In this document: positions 1 to 6,978 of the stretch, piece after piece
How positions within the stretch are numbered: position 1 is the first letter of the stretch
Layout: every line of letters starts with the position of its first letter
Assembly: GCF_036703385.1 (NCBI RefSeq)
Contig: NZ_DATNPA010000228.1
Span: 1 to 11,965, forward strand
Length of the DNA stretch: 11,965 nucleotides
From: Allocoleopsis sp036703385
GTDB taxonomy: Bacteria > Cyanobacteriota > Cyanobacteriia > Cyanobacteriales > Coleofasciculaceae
Reading direction: 5' to 3'
Notes under the pieces: model-generated
Databases searched by the model: none
What the model was told of the DNA's origin: nothing
Seen by the model: only the letters and a program-made list of their open reading frames with translations
Program-made: the position numbers and the translations under genes

Positions 1-188
1 TCTAGCACAGACGACAATCCCATCTGCTCTAGCGCATCTAGCCCACTGGGCATCAGTCCTTCACCGCGAAAAACTCTGCGGAAGTTACGGGAGGATTCAA
101 TCAGTTGGACGGTGATGCCTCGTTTGACGAGAAGCAGTGCAAGCGTTACACCAGCAGGTCCAGCCCCGACAATTACAACCTGAGTCAT
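1..188 (-). CDS. FAD-dependent oxidoreductase/monooxygenase, N-terminal fragment
   Basis: Only the first 62 codons lie in the window; the gene continues past the left edge. Reading leftward from ATG at 188, the protein begins MTQVVIVGAGPAG, a beta strand followed by the GxGxxG dinucleotide-binding loop, and then an acidic residue at the end of the second strand (VQLIES), the classic FAD-binding Rossmann start. The following segment (FRGEGLMPSGLDALEQMGL) matches the pattern of UbiH/p-hydroxybenzoate-hydroxylase-type flavoproteins, where an arginine loop and a helix follow the first beta-alpha-beta unit. Such enzymes use NAD(P)H and FAD to hydroxylate or oxidise aromatic or isoprenoid substrates, but the substrate cannot be read from this fragment. 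The codon before ATG is GTG and could also serve as start; there is no clear Shine-Dalgarno sequence. The FAD fold is well supported, the exact enzyme is not. Confidence 0.8.
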   Translation of the reverse strand, partial: MTQVVIVGAGPAGVTLALLLVKRGITVQLIESSRNFRRVFRGEGLMPSGLDALEQMGLSSVL

Positions 189-423
189 CACTTTAAAACT
201 GCATTGATGACTTCAGAATACCAAAGGGATATGCGATCGCACAGCGGCTGCAAAAGAGATTCGCAACCCATCATTACCATAGAGTTTGAAAGACACAGAT
301 AGCAGGGGAGGCAGAGGAAGCAGGGGGAGAGTTTTATGCGGGTGGGTTATTTGTGCCAAGCTGGTCTAAAGTCTCTGGAAAGAACTACCAATACGATGCG
401 ATCGCCATATATTAGTCTTAAAG

Positions 424-458
424 GGGAGTCGGGAATCGGGAGTAGGGAATGGGGTAGG
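424..458 (+). repeat. Heptamer tandem repeat, five units (GGGARTN type)
   Basis: Five consecutive 7-mers can be read: GGGAGTC, GGGAATC, GGGAGTA, GGGAATG and GGGTAGG. This is the form of the short tandemly repeated repetitive sequences of filamentous cyanobacteria. The same family appears in reverse orientation at 596-630 and again at 4367-4394. Confidence 0.85.
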
Positions 459-595
459 TAACAGAAAGGGGATTATTACCTCACCTGAAACCAGCCACTT
501 GGTCTTGTGGGGGCTTGTACCCTTCTTAAATGGGATTTCTGATCAGAAGAATTGGCAACAGCTCGTTCCAGGCTAACGCCTCGCAACGCTTTCGC

Positions 596-630
596 TATTC
601 CCGATTCCCTACTCCCTACTCCCTACTTCC
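596..630 (-). repeat. Heptamer tandem repeat, five units, inverted relative to 424-458
   Basis: On the plus strand the units are TATTCCC, GATTCCC, TACTCCC, TACTCCC and TACTTCC, the reverse complement of the GGGARTN type. Together with 424-458 it forms an imperfect inverted repeat enclosing about 137 bp, so the transcript could fold into a long hairpin, or the pair could bound a small mobile-type element. Confidence 0.85.
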
Positions 631-828
631 CTGTTGGTCAATTATTTCATTTGAGGAATCAAACAAGAGAATATAGGATTCACGTCGGGACAATTTTTTC
701 AAATTAGGGAACTGATTGATGACAAAAGCAAATTTTCTTTGTATTAAGTTTTTCATAGGATTTAATTAGGTTGTTAAACAAAGGGTATGGCTATTAATCT
801 TTCACGTTACTGCCAGACTTGAGGGACT

Positions 829-3225
829 TTAATTGAGCAACAAGGGGCGTGGTTTAGCAATGCCATAGCCCTGTGCATAATCCACCCGAATCGCTGTAAT
901 TTTTTCGAGGATGGCTTTATTTTCAACAAACTCAGCAATGGTTTGAAGACCCATCACATGTCCAATATGATTGATGGCTTCTACCATTGCTAAATCTGTT
1001 GGTTCATCTACAATCTGCCTGACGAATCCCCCATCAATTTTGAGATAATCCACCGGCAAGTTTTTCAGATAAGCGAACGAGGACATACCACTGCCAAAAT
1101 CATCCAAGGCGAAGCGGCAGCCAACTTGTTTGAGCGATCGCATAAACTGAGCCGCTTGACGTAAATTAGCGATAGCCACGGTTTCAGTTATTTCAAAGCA
1201 AATCACCTGAGGTGGTACTTCGTGTAAAACTAACTGTTCGCGCACAAACTCAATGAACTGCTCGTCGCTAACACTAGCACCTGAAATGTTAATGGCATAC
1301 AAACAATCACAATCATCCCCCAGCAATCGGCAAGGGTTTTGCTTTTCTCGGTAGTGCCGTCCCAGACTGGTAAACAGTGTGCGAATGACCCAACGGTCGA
1401 TGCAGTGCATGAGATTGTAGCGTTCCGCAGCAGGAATAAACGCCATTGGCGACACCAAGTTACCCTGTTCATCAATCAGGCGCAGGAGAATTTCGTAATG
1501 GGTTGCCAAGGACGACGTTTGGCGACTGGGGACAATTGACTGGTAATAAAGGCAGAAACGATTCTCCTCTAGCGCTTGAGTCAGCCGCGCTACCCATTGC
1601 ATTTGGCTTTGTTGAAGTGCCAATTCGTGATCGTCGGCTTGATAAACCTGCACGCGATTACGCCCTTTGTTTTTGGCGGCATAGCAAGCTGAGTCGGCAG
1701 CACTCATCACGCTAGTCACACCTTGAGTGTTGGCGTCAATGGCAACTAAGCCAATACTGACCCCGATACTGAACGTTTTGCCCTGCCACACGAAACGAAA
1801 CTCCTGGATTTGCTCGCGCAGCTTGGAAGCCACCCGCTCGGCCGCATCGAGGGGGCAATGGAATAGCAGCAAGCCAAATTCATCTCCACCTAGCCGAGCT
1901 AAAGTATCGGAGCTACGCACCAGGCTTTGAAATAAAGCGGTCACTTGGCGCAACAGTTCATCCCCAGCAATATGACCGCAAGTATCATTGACCAGTTTGA
2001 ATTGATCGAGATCGAGATAACACAAAGCGTGTTGCTGGCCTGAAGTCTTAGCCGTCATCACAGCCTTTTGTAAGCAATTTTCAAAGAAGCGTCGGTTGAC
2101 AAGTCCCGTCAGGGCATCGTGGCTAGCTTGCCAAGATAGCTGCTGTTCGATGTGGCGGGCGGCGGTTACATCCCTCAACACCAATACCGCACCGATAATC
2201 TGGTTGTCGCTCGCACGAAGGGGTGTGGCGCAATTATCCACCGCCAATTCATCACCCTCACGGGTAATCAGGACTGCTGGCTTATCCAGGCAAACTTGCT
2301 TGCCAGAACGCATAGCAGTTTCTGCTGGACTTTTACAAACCTCGCGAGTCGTTTCATCAACTATCCTGACGATGTCAGATAGCGGCTTTCCTTTGGCTTC
2401 CTGCACAGGAAAGCCTGTGAGTTCAGAAGCGACGGGATTGAGATACTCAACCAAGCCTTGGGCATTAATTGTAATGACGCCATCACCGATGGACTGCAAC
2501 GTTACTTGAGCCTGTTCTTTTTCTTGAAACAGCGCTAACTCGACCATCTTGCGCTGAGTGATTTCAGCTTGCAGTGAGGCATTAGCTTGGGCTAATTGTG
2601 CGGTTCGTTCCTGAACTTTGATTTCTAGAGAGTCATGGGCATGACGCAGTGCCTCCTCGGCAATCTTACGTTGTGTAATTTCACATTCAAGTTTTTTGTT
2701 AGCGGCTTCAAGAAGGGCTGTTTGTTGTTCGAGCAACTGTGTTTTCTTGAACAGTTCAACAAACACCGTCACCTTTGATTTAATGATTTCCGGCGCAAAA
2801 GGCTTTAAGAGATAGTCCACTGCGCCAAGGGAATAACCTCTCTCCACATGAGTCTCGTCTTGATTCAGTGCTGTGATAAAAATAATTGGAGTGTGTTGCG
2901 ATCGCTCTCTTTGTCGAATCAGCGCTGCCGTTTCAAACCCATCCATTAGAGGCATCTGGACATCCAGCAGAATCACAGCAAAATCATGATTCAGCAAGCA
3001 TCTTAAGGCTTGTAAACCCGAATCAGCCGTTACCAGATTCAGTCCGGGACTATCCAGTATCGCCGATAAAGTCAGCAAATTTTTCGGTTGGTCGTCTACT
3101 AAGAGAATGTTAACGTTCTGTTCGGGTAGCATTAACAAGGTGTCCGGCAGCGGATTAAGGGAGCGATCGCTCTTACCACACTGTGCTGCGATAATCTTGT
3201 GTGTGAGCTGCGCGGAGGGTTTCAT
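829..3225 (-). CDS. Receiver-PAS-GGDEF-EAL cyclic-di-GMP response regulator
   Basis: A cytoplasmic regulator predicted both to make and to degrade cyclic di-GMP under control of a histidine kinase not present in this window. Positions below count from a TTG one codon upstream (799 aa). A receiver domain spans about 39-155, with the acidic pair D45/D46, phosphoacceptor D89 (VILLDVQMP), T119 and K142. A coiled coil at about 160-240 contains two similar EITQRK segments. A PAS/PAC domain covers about 242-358. The GGDEF domain (365-527) has the intact motif at 447-451 and an RxxD inhibitory site (RSSD, 438-441) five residues upstream. The EAL domain (545-795) reads EILLRL instead of EALLR, but keeps INISG, the ITET glutamate, DDFGSG, YLKIDG and AQGYG, so phosphodiesterase activity is plausible. 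I chose ATG at 3225, preceded by GGAA; ATG at 3132, just before the receiver domain, is an alternative. No membrane segment is seen. Confidence 0.93.
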   Translation of the reverse strand: MKPSAQLTHKIIAAQCGKSDRSLNPLPDTLLMLPEQNVNILLVDDQPKNLLTLSAILDSPGLNLVTADSGLQALRCLLNHDFAVILLDVQMPLMDGFETAALIRQRERSQHTPIIFITALNQDETHVERGYSLGAVDYLLKPFAPEIIKSKVTVFVELFKKTQLLEQQTALLEAANKKLECEITQRKIAEEALRHAHDSLEIKVQERTAQLAQANASLQAEITQRKMVELALFQEKEQAQVTLQSIGDGVITINAQGLVEYLNPVASELTGFPVQEAKGKPLSDIVRIVDETTREVCKSPAETAMRSGKQVCLDKPAVLITREGDELAVDNCATPLRASDNQIIGAVLVLRDVTAARHIEQQLSWQASHDALTGLVNRRFFENCLQKAVMTAKTSGQQHALCYLDLDQFKLVNDTCGHIAGDELLRQVTALFQSLVRSSDTLARLGGDEFGLLLFHCPLDAAERVASKLREQIQEFRFVWQGKTFSIGVSIGLVAIDANTQGVTSVMSAADSACYAAKNKGRNRVQVYQADDHELALQQSQMQWVARLTQALEENRFCLYYQSIVPSRQTSSLATHYEILLRLIDEQGNLVSPMAFIPAAERYNLMHCIDRWVIRTLFTSLGRHYREKQNPCRLLGDDCDCLYAINISGASVSDEQFIEFVREQLVLHEVPPQVICFEITETVAIANLRQAAQFMRSLKQVGCRFALDDFGSGMSSFAYLKNLPVDYLKIDGGFVRQIVDEPTDLAMVEAINHIGHVMGLQTIAEFVENKAILEKITAIRVDYAQGYGIAKPRPLLLN

Positions 3226-3252
3226 CAACGTTCCACACGAAAGGCTGTATTG

Positions 3253-3307
3253 CTACCTTAGGACAATGAAGCTGTTTTCGCATTGTCCGTAGGGTTTACT
3301 TCTACGG
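3253..3307 (+). other. Two mutually exclusive stem-loops, candidate leader RNA or small RNA
   Basis: GGACAATG (3261-3268) pairs perfectly with CATTGTCC (3281-3288), and the stem can be lengthened by CTAC (3253-3256) with GTAG (3289-3292) across a bulge. CCGTAG (3287-3292) can instead pair with CTACGG (3302-3307). The two stems share 3287-3292, so they cannot form together. A terminator-like hairpin follows within 20 bases. This order resembles an attenuator or a small structured RNA. I do not recognise a known riboswitch class, and expression is unproven. Confidence 0.4.
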
Positions 3308-3325
3308 GTACACCACAAGGCAACT

Positions 3326-3359
3326 GGCTTTCCTGCTGCGACGGAGGGAAAGCCTTTTT
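3326..3359 (+). terminator. Rho-independent-type terminator on the plus strand
   Basis: GGCTTTCC (3326-3333) and GGAAAGCC (3347-3354) form a perfect 8-bp stem with a 13-base loop, followed directly by five T residues (3355-3359). Outer complementarity (CAAC at 3321-3324 with GTTG just after the T-run) could extend it. The T-tract is on the plus strand only, and no plus-strand gene ends here, so it must end a leader transcript of the 3432 gene, a small RNA, or antisense transcription out of the 829-3225 gene. Confidence 0.6.
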
Positions 3360-3431
3360 GTTGTGCGATCGCTGTAATCGATTGAATTACCATAATAGTG
3401 GTGAACGACCCAAATATCTGAGCGAATTATT

Positions 3432-4190
3432 GTGAGAAAACTTATTCGTGGTTTAGGAATTTTTTTGGGAAGTCTTCTCTATGCTTTAATTTGGTTAAGA
3501 ATTTTCTATTTTTCCTATAATTATCGTTCAGCAGAGAGTCTTGATTATGTTGTTATATTGTTTCCTTTTATATTTATTGTATCTTTTAGTTTGGGACTTT
3601 ATATTAATGCGCTTATATTTTGGTTCTTTTCTAAGCGCGAAAGAGATATTTTCCCCTCAGCTTTATTAGAGCGTTCTGTTATTGTTTTTGTCCTAAGCAT
3701 TTGTATAGTAGCTGTATTTGGAATTGATATATTTGGAATTGATTTTTGGAGTTTGGGGATAATTTTACTTTTTCCGCTAGCAGGAATTAAAGTAGCTTCT
3801 CATTCCCAAACTAACAAAACTTTAAAGCATTTTGGCAAAGAATTTTCTAGTGCCTTGTTAATTAATTTATTTTTTCTAATGGTTGTATGTATTAACGACT
3901 TTCCCGGAGTGAATGCTCCAGTTGAAGCTCGACAAAAATGGGCTTATAGGGAATTATATGCCTATTCATCAATAGCGGATTACATCAAAAAAGATAAGGT
4001 GATAACACGTAACATTGGTCAAATAAGATTTGTCGCGCCGACAAAGGGGAGAAATCTTCTTTTTAGAATAGGTGCCGGCAACATGGTTACATCGGAACTT
4101 ACGCTGGAAGTGGTTGGAGAAAAGGGAACAGGCATTGCTTACATAACTGCTATGGGGGGGTATGTACAGGATATAAGTTTTGAGTATTAG
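3432..4190 (+). CDS. Multi-pass membrane protein with Coa1-like C-terminal domain
   Basis: A 252-residue protein of unknown function. Five hydrophobic segments can be seen at about 7-27, 39-67, 82-100, 105-120 and 138-155, followed by a soluble C-terminal domain (about 163-252). That tail holds a short helix (SSIADYIKKDKVITRNIG) and then strands including SELTLEVVGEKGTGIAYI. The spacing resembles the small domain of cytochrome-oxidase assembly factor Coa1-family proteins, which often have a glycine-rich 'GxKGxGxxY' turn; this is a pattern judgement, not a search result. The start is GTG at 3432, as the frame is open only from 3405 and has no ATG before it; no Shine-Dalgarno sequence is visible. 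The gene is clearly richer in A+T than its neighbours, which suggests acquisition or relaxed selection. A G7 tract (4154-4160) lies near the 3' end. It stands alone between two minus-strand genes. Confidence 0.75.
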   Translation: MRKLIRGLGIFLGSLLYALIWLRIFYFSYNYRSAESLDYVVILFPFIFIVSFSLGLYINALIFWFFSKRERDIFPSALLERSVIVFVLSICIVAVFGIDIFGIDFWSLGIILLFPLAGIKVASHSQTNKTLKHFGKEFSSALLINLFFLMVVCINDFPGVNAPVEARQKWAYRELYAYSSIADYIKKDKVITRNIGQIRFVAPTKGRNLLFRIGAGNMVTSELTLEVVGEKGTGIAYITAMGGYVQDISFEY

Positions 4191-4203
4191 GGTAAAAAGA
4201 CTA

Positions 4204-4236
4204 AACTCCACTAAACGTCCACTAAACGGTGGAGTT
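4204..4236. repeat. Inverted repeat (8-bp stem) with internal TAAACG repeats
   Basis: AACTCCAC (4204-4211) and GTGGAGTT (4229-4236) are perfectly complementary around a 17-base loop. The sequence also reads as staggered copies of CCACTAAACG. It begins 14 bp after the stop codon of the membrane protein gene. It has no T-tract, so it could act as an mRNA 3'-end stabiliser rather than an intrinsic terminator. Confidence 0.6.
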
Positions 4237-4319
4237 CGGGTATACCAGATAGTGAGATTGCGAAACCGGAGCCGATACCAGATAGTAATATTGCCAAGCC
4301 TTTGGCAGAGTCAACATGA
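4215..4319 (+). pseudogene. Possible coding remnant with 11-codon tandem repeat
   Basis: From 4242 and 4275 two 33-bp units follow one another and translate as IPDSEIAKPEP and IPDSNIAKPLA, ending in EST and a TGA at 4317. Three of the base differences between the units are synonymous third-position changes (GCG/GCC, AAA/AAG, CCG/CCT), which suggests the repeat diverged while translated. The frame is open only from 4215, has no good start, and is in phase with the upstream membrane protein gene, separated by its TAG (4188) and a TAA (4212). It may be a lost C-terminal extension of that gene or a fragment of another. The evidence is thin because only two units are present. Confidence 0.3.
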
Positions 4320-4366
4320 TTGTGGAATTGAAGTAACAACATTTGGGAATAGCTCGTGAATGAAGC

Positions 4367-4394
4367 TACTCTCTACTCCCAATTCCCCATTCCC
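4367..4394 (-). repeat. Heptamer tandem repeat, four units
   Basis: The units TACTCTC, TACTCCC, AATTCCC and CATTCCC belong to the same family as 596-630 and have the same orientation. They are followed by TTTTTG and lie just beyond the 3' end of the CHAT gene. Confidence 0.75.
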
Positions 4395-4416
4395 TTTTTG
4401 ATTATGCTTCGCCCTC

Positions 4417-6978
4417 CTATTCCAGGCGAGCAAACTGATAATGAGACTCTACCTTAGGATCGGGTTGGACTTGGACTAAAAGTCCGATATGGGGAGAGGA
4501 TTTGCGATCGCCTGATCGCTCAAATTCCACTTTTCCTGTAGCACCGATGGCTGAAAAATCAGGACTCGACAGTTCCTGCCTCAACCGCCAGCGACTGGGA
4601 ATCCCATTCATCCGCCTCAACCCTTCAGCCATTGCTTGAGTCGCGTCGTATCCCATCGCCGTTCGCCAGTTTACAGCTCCCTTCCAAAACTCTTCAGCGT
4701 TTCGGGCAAATTCGGAGCTAGGATTGTGCCAGGGAACTTCAATCACCATCTTGCCTTTTGCAGCTTTTTCCCCAGAATCTTTAAGTGCTCTTGAGTTGTA
4801 CGTGTCACTTCCACCCAAAAGCGGCAAAGCTCCATTGTTGCTATTGACCACGAGAAATGCTTTTTCCAAGGAATCCTTTGTGCCGGGAACGAGCAGCAAC
4901 ACTTCGGCTTGGTTTTGTTTGGCTAGATTCACACAGTCGCCTGCACTGAAGTTTCCCACAGATAAGTCGCACTCCGCCACAAATTTTTGCGAAGGAAGCC
5001 GTTTTCGGAACTCGTTTTTGAGAGACTCGCTATACGTGCTGTTTCGGTGATAGGCAACAGCAGCTCTGGTGGCTTTAAGTTGGTTAACCATGTAGTTAAC
5101 GAGGCTTTTGGCGGCACTCGCATCACTGGGAATCGTGCGAAAAACCCACTCACTGAAATTAGATAGATTGACAGCCGTACTAGTGGGAGAAATGACAACG
5201 AGTCGTTTTGCCTGATACACCTCGCCTGCTTTTAAGGTGCTGTCGCTGGAATAATGACCAATCACTCCTAAGATATCCCCATTTTCTGCCAGGGTTTCGG
5301 CAACTTGTTCGACAATTTCAGGATTATCTTCATCGTTAGCAATGGCGATCTGTAGCAATTTTCCCTGAATACCACCCCGGCAATTCAGGTTACTTGAAGT
5401 CTCTTCAACCGCACGGGAAATTTCTTCAAGCGTACAATTCAATTCACTCTGAGCCTGAGCAACCCCACGCAGAACTTCTAGAGCCACATTAGACTCCCTA
5501 CCAATGGGAACGCTGACTGCAATTTTCAGCTTTTGACCTGTATTCAGCGCGGCATTCTGTTCAGCGATCGCATTATTCAGGTAAATCAGGGTTTCTGGGT
5601 CATTTTTCTGTTTCCGCAGCGAGTTCCTAAAGTGCTTGATGGCATCATCAAATTGCCCCGTCGAAAAGGCTTTGATTCCCTTCTCTTTGTCGGGGTTGGT
5701 ATTTTGACTCATCAGAAGTCGTTCTCCCGAACTGATGCGAGTTGCGATCGCAGGAGTTGCGATTGGAGGTGGAGGGGTAGAGGGAACTAGAGAAGAAATG
5801 AATTGAGAGCCGATAATTACTGCGATCGCAGTTGCCAGCGCTCCCCCAGTTAAAACGGCTACCTTGTGCGATCGCCAAAGCTGACATAGTTGCTTTCGCA
5901 CGTTAAAAAGGGGACTTTGAGGCCATTTGAGCGATTTTTCGCTGGGGTTCTGGCAAATGATCGGCAGCCAAGATGCACAAGGAAATTCGCCTTCCATTCC
6001 CTGTAACATTTCCCGCGCCTGTCGTACCGCCATGTAAAACGATTCCCCTTTGGAGAAATCGTTCAAGAAGTACCGCAAAAATTTCTGCGCTACGCGATCG
6101 GGCACCGGTTCCCGCATCACAATCACCTGAGGAATTCTTAAATCCGCCAGTTCGCGGGCTAATCCCAAGCCATCACAGGAATTGAAGATAGCTAACTTTA
6201 AGCCATTTTTAATTGCTTTTTTTAAGGCATTTTTCAACTGACAGAGAGATAAACTATCCGCATCGTTGAGTTGAATGACGCTGCTATTATCTCCTCTCGA
6301 ACTCGAACTATGCCCTGCAAAAAACAGAATATCCCAAGGGCGATCGCACAGCTTTTCATTGAGCTTGTCTCGCTCTGGTTTTTCCAGGAGGGTAACGTTC
6401 GCATCTGGTAACCTCTTGAGGATGTCTAAATCTTCCCGAACGTCGAGTCCCTCGTCACCCCCTAAAATCGCTAGAATTTTCACCGGTGGTTTCAGAGGAG
6501 GTGCGGGTGGCGCGAAACGGCCACCTAGAGAGAATTCCGCCTGCTGGCGACGCTCAAACAAATCCCACAGATGCCAAGGTAACTTTTGTAGGAGTTCATC
6601 TTCGGTTTGAAAGATTACACGAACTGACTCATGACGGGCTATTTCATCCTGAACAAATGTACGTAAACTTTGCAGAGACGGCTGCCAAAACCATTCCTTG
6701 AGGCGAATTTCCAGGGCTTTGGCAGCCTCCTCACAATCATTCCGGGTAGAAACGTTGGTAACCTGCGAAGTAGGCGCTTTCAGAATTCTTCGCACTTGCT
6801 CTAAGCCATAATACTTCGCTTGCCACTGGGCATAAAGCGTGGGAATTTCGGGGGCTGGAGGCAGCCAATCTCGACTATCCGTATAGGGAAGCTGATTATT
6901 CTCACTAATTTCCAGGGTAACGGGAAAACCTTCCTCAAAATTACCTTTGCCAATTTTCAAAACAACCAGCTTGTCCAT
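4417..6978 (-). CDS. Membrane-anchored CHAT protease with TPR and periplasmic ligand-binding domain
   Basis: An 853-residue predicted transmembrane sensor-protease. The N-terminal region (1-150, including PWHLWDL) is typical of cyanobacterial CHAT proteins. The caspase-like CHAT domain (about 165-345) has the expected dyad: H223 in FFAGHS after a hydrophobic strand, and C268 in IFNSCDGLG. One membrane span (about 373-394) follows the basic stretch RKQLCQLWRSHK, so the CHAT domain should be cytoplasmic. A proline-rich linker leads to a TPR-like unit (about 431-478), then a type-I periplasmic-binding fold (484-853) like branched-chain amino-acid receptors (LKIAVSVPIG, GVIGHYSSDS, VVISPTS). C515/C533 and C670/C682 could form disulfides outside. 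It is the last gene of the sigma/DUF1822 cluster, 90 bp after DUF1822. ATG at 6978 has no Shine-Dalgarno sequence. Ligand and protease substrate are unknown. Related cyanobacterial proteins carry CHASE2 or other sensors in place of this one, from memory of the family. Confidence 0.9.
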   Translation of the reverse strand: MDKLVVLKIGKGNFEEGFPVTLEISENNQLPYTDSRDWLPPAPEIPTLYAQWQAKYYGLEQVRRILKAPTSQVTNVSTRNDCEEAAKALEIRLKEWFWQPSLQSLRTFVQDEIARHESVRVIFQTEDELLQKLPWHLWDLFERRQQAEFSLGGRFAPPAPPLKPPVKILAILGGDEGLDVREDLDILKRLPDANVTLLEKPERDKLNEKLCDRPWDILFFAGHSSSSRGDNSSVIQLNDADSLSLCQLKNALKKAIKNGLKLAIFNSCDGLGLARELADLRIPQVIVMREPVPDRVAQKFLRYFLNDFSKGESFYMAVRQAREMLQGMEGEFPCASWLPIICQNPSEKSLKWPQSPLFNVRKQLCQLWRSHKVAVLTGGALATAIAVIIGSQFISSLVPSTPPPPIATPAIATRISSGERLLMSQNTNPDKEKGIKAFSTGQFDDAIKHFRNSLRKQKNDPETLIYLNNAIAEQNAALNTGQKLKIAVSVPIGRESNVALEVLRGVAQAQSELNCTLEEISRAVEETSSNLNCRGGIQGKLLQIAIANDEDNPEIVEQVAETLAENGDILGVIGHYSSDSTLKAGEVYQAKRLVVISPTSTAVNLSNFSEWVFRTIPSDASAAKSLVNYMVNQLKATRAAVAYHRNSTYSESLKNEFRKRLPSQKFVAECDLSVGNFSAGDCVNLAKQNQAEVLLLVPGTKDSLEKAFLVVNSNNGALPLLGGSDTYNSRALKDSGEKAAKGKMVIEVPWHNPSSEFARNAEEFWKGAVNWRTAMGYDATQAMAEGLRRMNGIPSRWRLRQELSSPDFSAIGATGKVEFERSGDRKSSPHIGLLVQVQPDPKVESHYQFARLE

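Larger units (their letters stand above)
189..828. other. Intergenic region of 640 bp with repeats, no gene seen
   Basis: This stretch separates the start of the oxidoreductase from the 3' end of the GGDEF-EAL gene. I find no convincing coding frame. It contains a purine-rich run at 301-331, two heptamer arrays in opposite orientation (424-458 and 596-630), a perfect 12-bp palindrome TTCTGATCAGAA at 537-548, two HIP1 sites (233 and 398), and an AT-rich tail from about 640 to 800. The promoter of the oxidoreductase must lie here, but I cannot point to convincing -35/-10 boxes. I also see no hairpin followed by a T-tract that would terminate the minus-strand gene to the right. Confidence 0.7.
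3229..3431. other. Divergent intergenic region with stem-loops and terminator
   Basis: About 200 bp between the divergent GGDEF-EAL gene and the plus-strand membrane protein gene. It contains two competing stem-loops (3253-3307), a plus-strand terminator-like hairpin (3326-3359) and a HIP1 site at 3365. CATAAT at 3391-3396 is a possible -10 box for the downstream gene, but no matching -35 box is evident. Confidence 0.6.
4191..4416. other. Repeat-rich spacer between convergent genes
   Basis: About 225 bp between the 3' ends of the membrane protein gene and the CHAT gene. It contains a hairpin with TAAACG repeats (4204-4236), a two-unit 33-bp repeat that reads as an 11-residue peptide repeat (4215-4319), and heptamer repeats (4367-4394). 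I see no strong terminator for the minus-strand operon. GGGAAT (4345-4350) with ATTCCC (4389-4394) followed by five Ts is a weak plus-strand terminator candidate with a very long loop. Confidence 0.6.

Noticed and set aside
105..302. Open frame of 65 codons on the plus strand
   Set aside because: It overlaps the start of the clearly real minus-strand flavoprotein and its sequence has no protein-like character.
424..630. CRISPR array
   Set aside because: Repeats are contiguous heptamers without unique spacers of regular length, and no cas genes are present. The Csx29-like comparison rests on domain types only.
1339..2509. Several plus-strand open frames within the GGDEF-EAL gene
   Set aside because: All are antisense to a continuous 798-residue protein with recognisable domains throughout.
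3226..3228. TTG as start of the GGDEF-EAL gene
   Set aside because: ATG follows immediately; TTG adds one residue with no support.
4340..4416. Intrinsic terminator for the minus-strand CHAT operon
   Set aside because: No stem followed by a T-tract is present on the minus strand after the stop at 4417.
4724..5050. Plus-strand open frame of 108 codons within the CHAT gene
   Set aside because: It is antisense to the ligand-binding domain, which is a strong family match; the frame has no recognisable domain.
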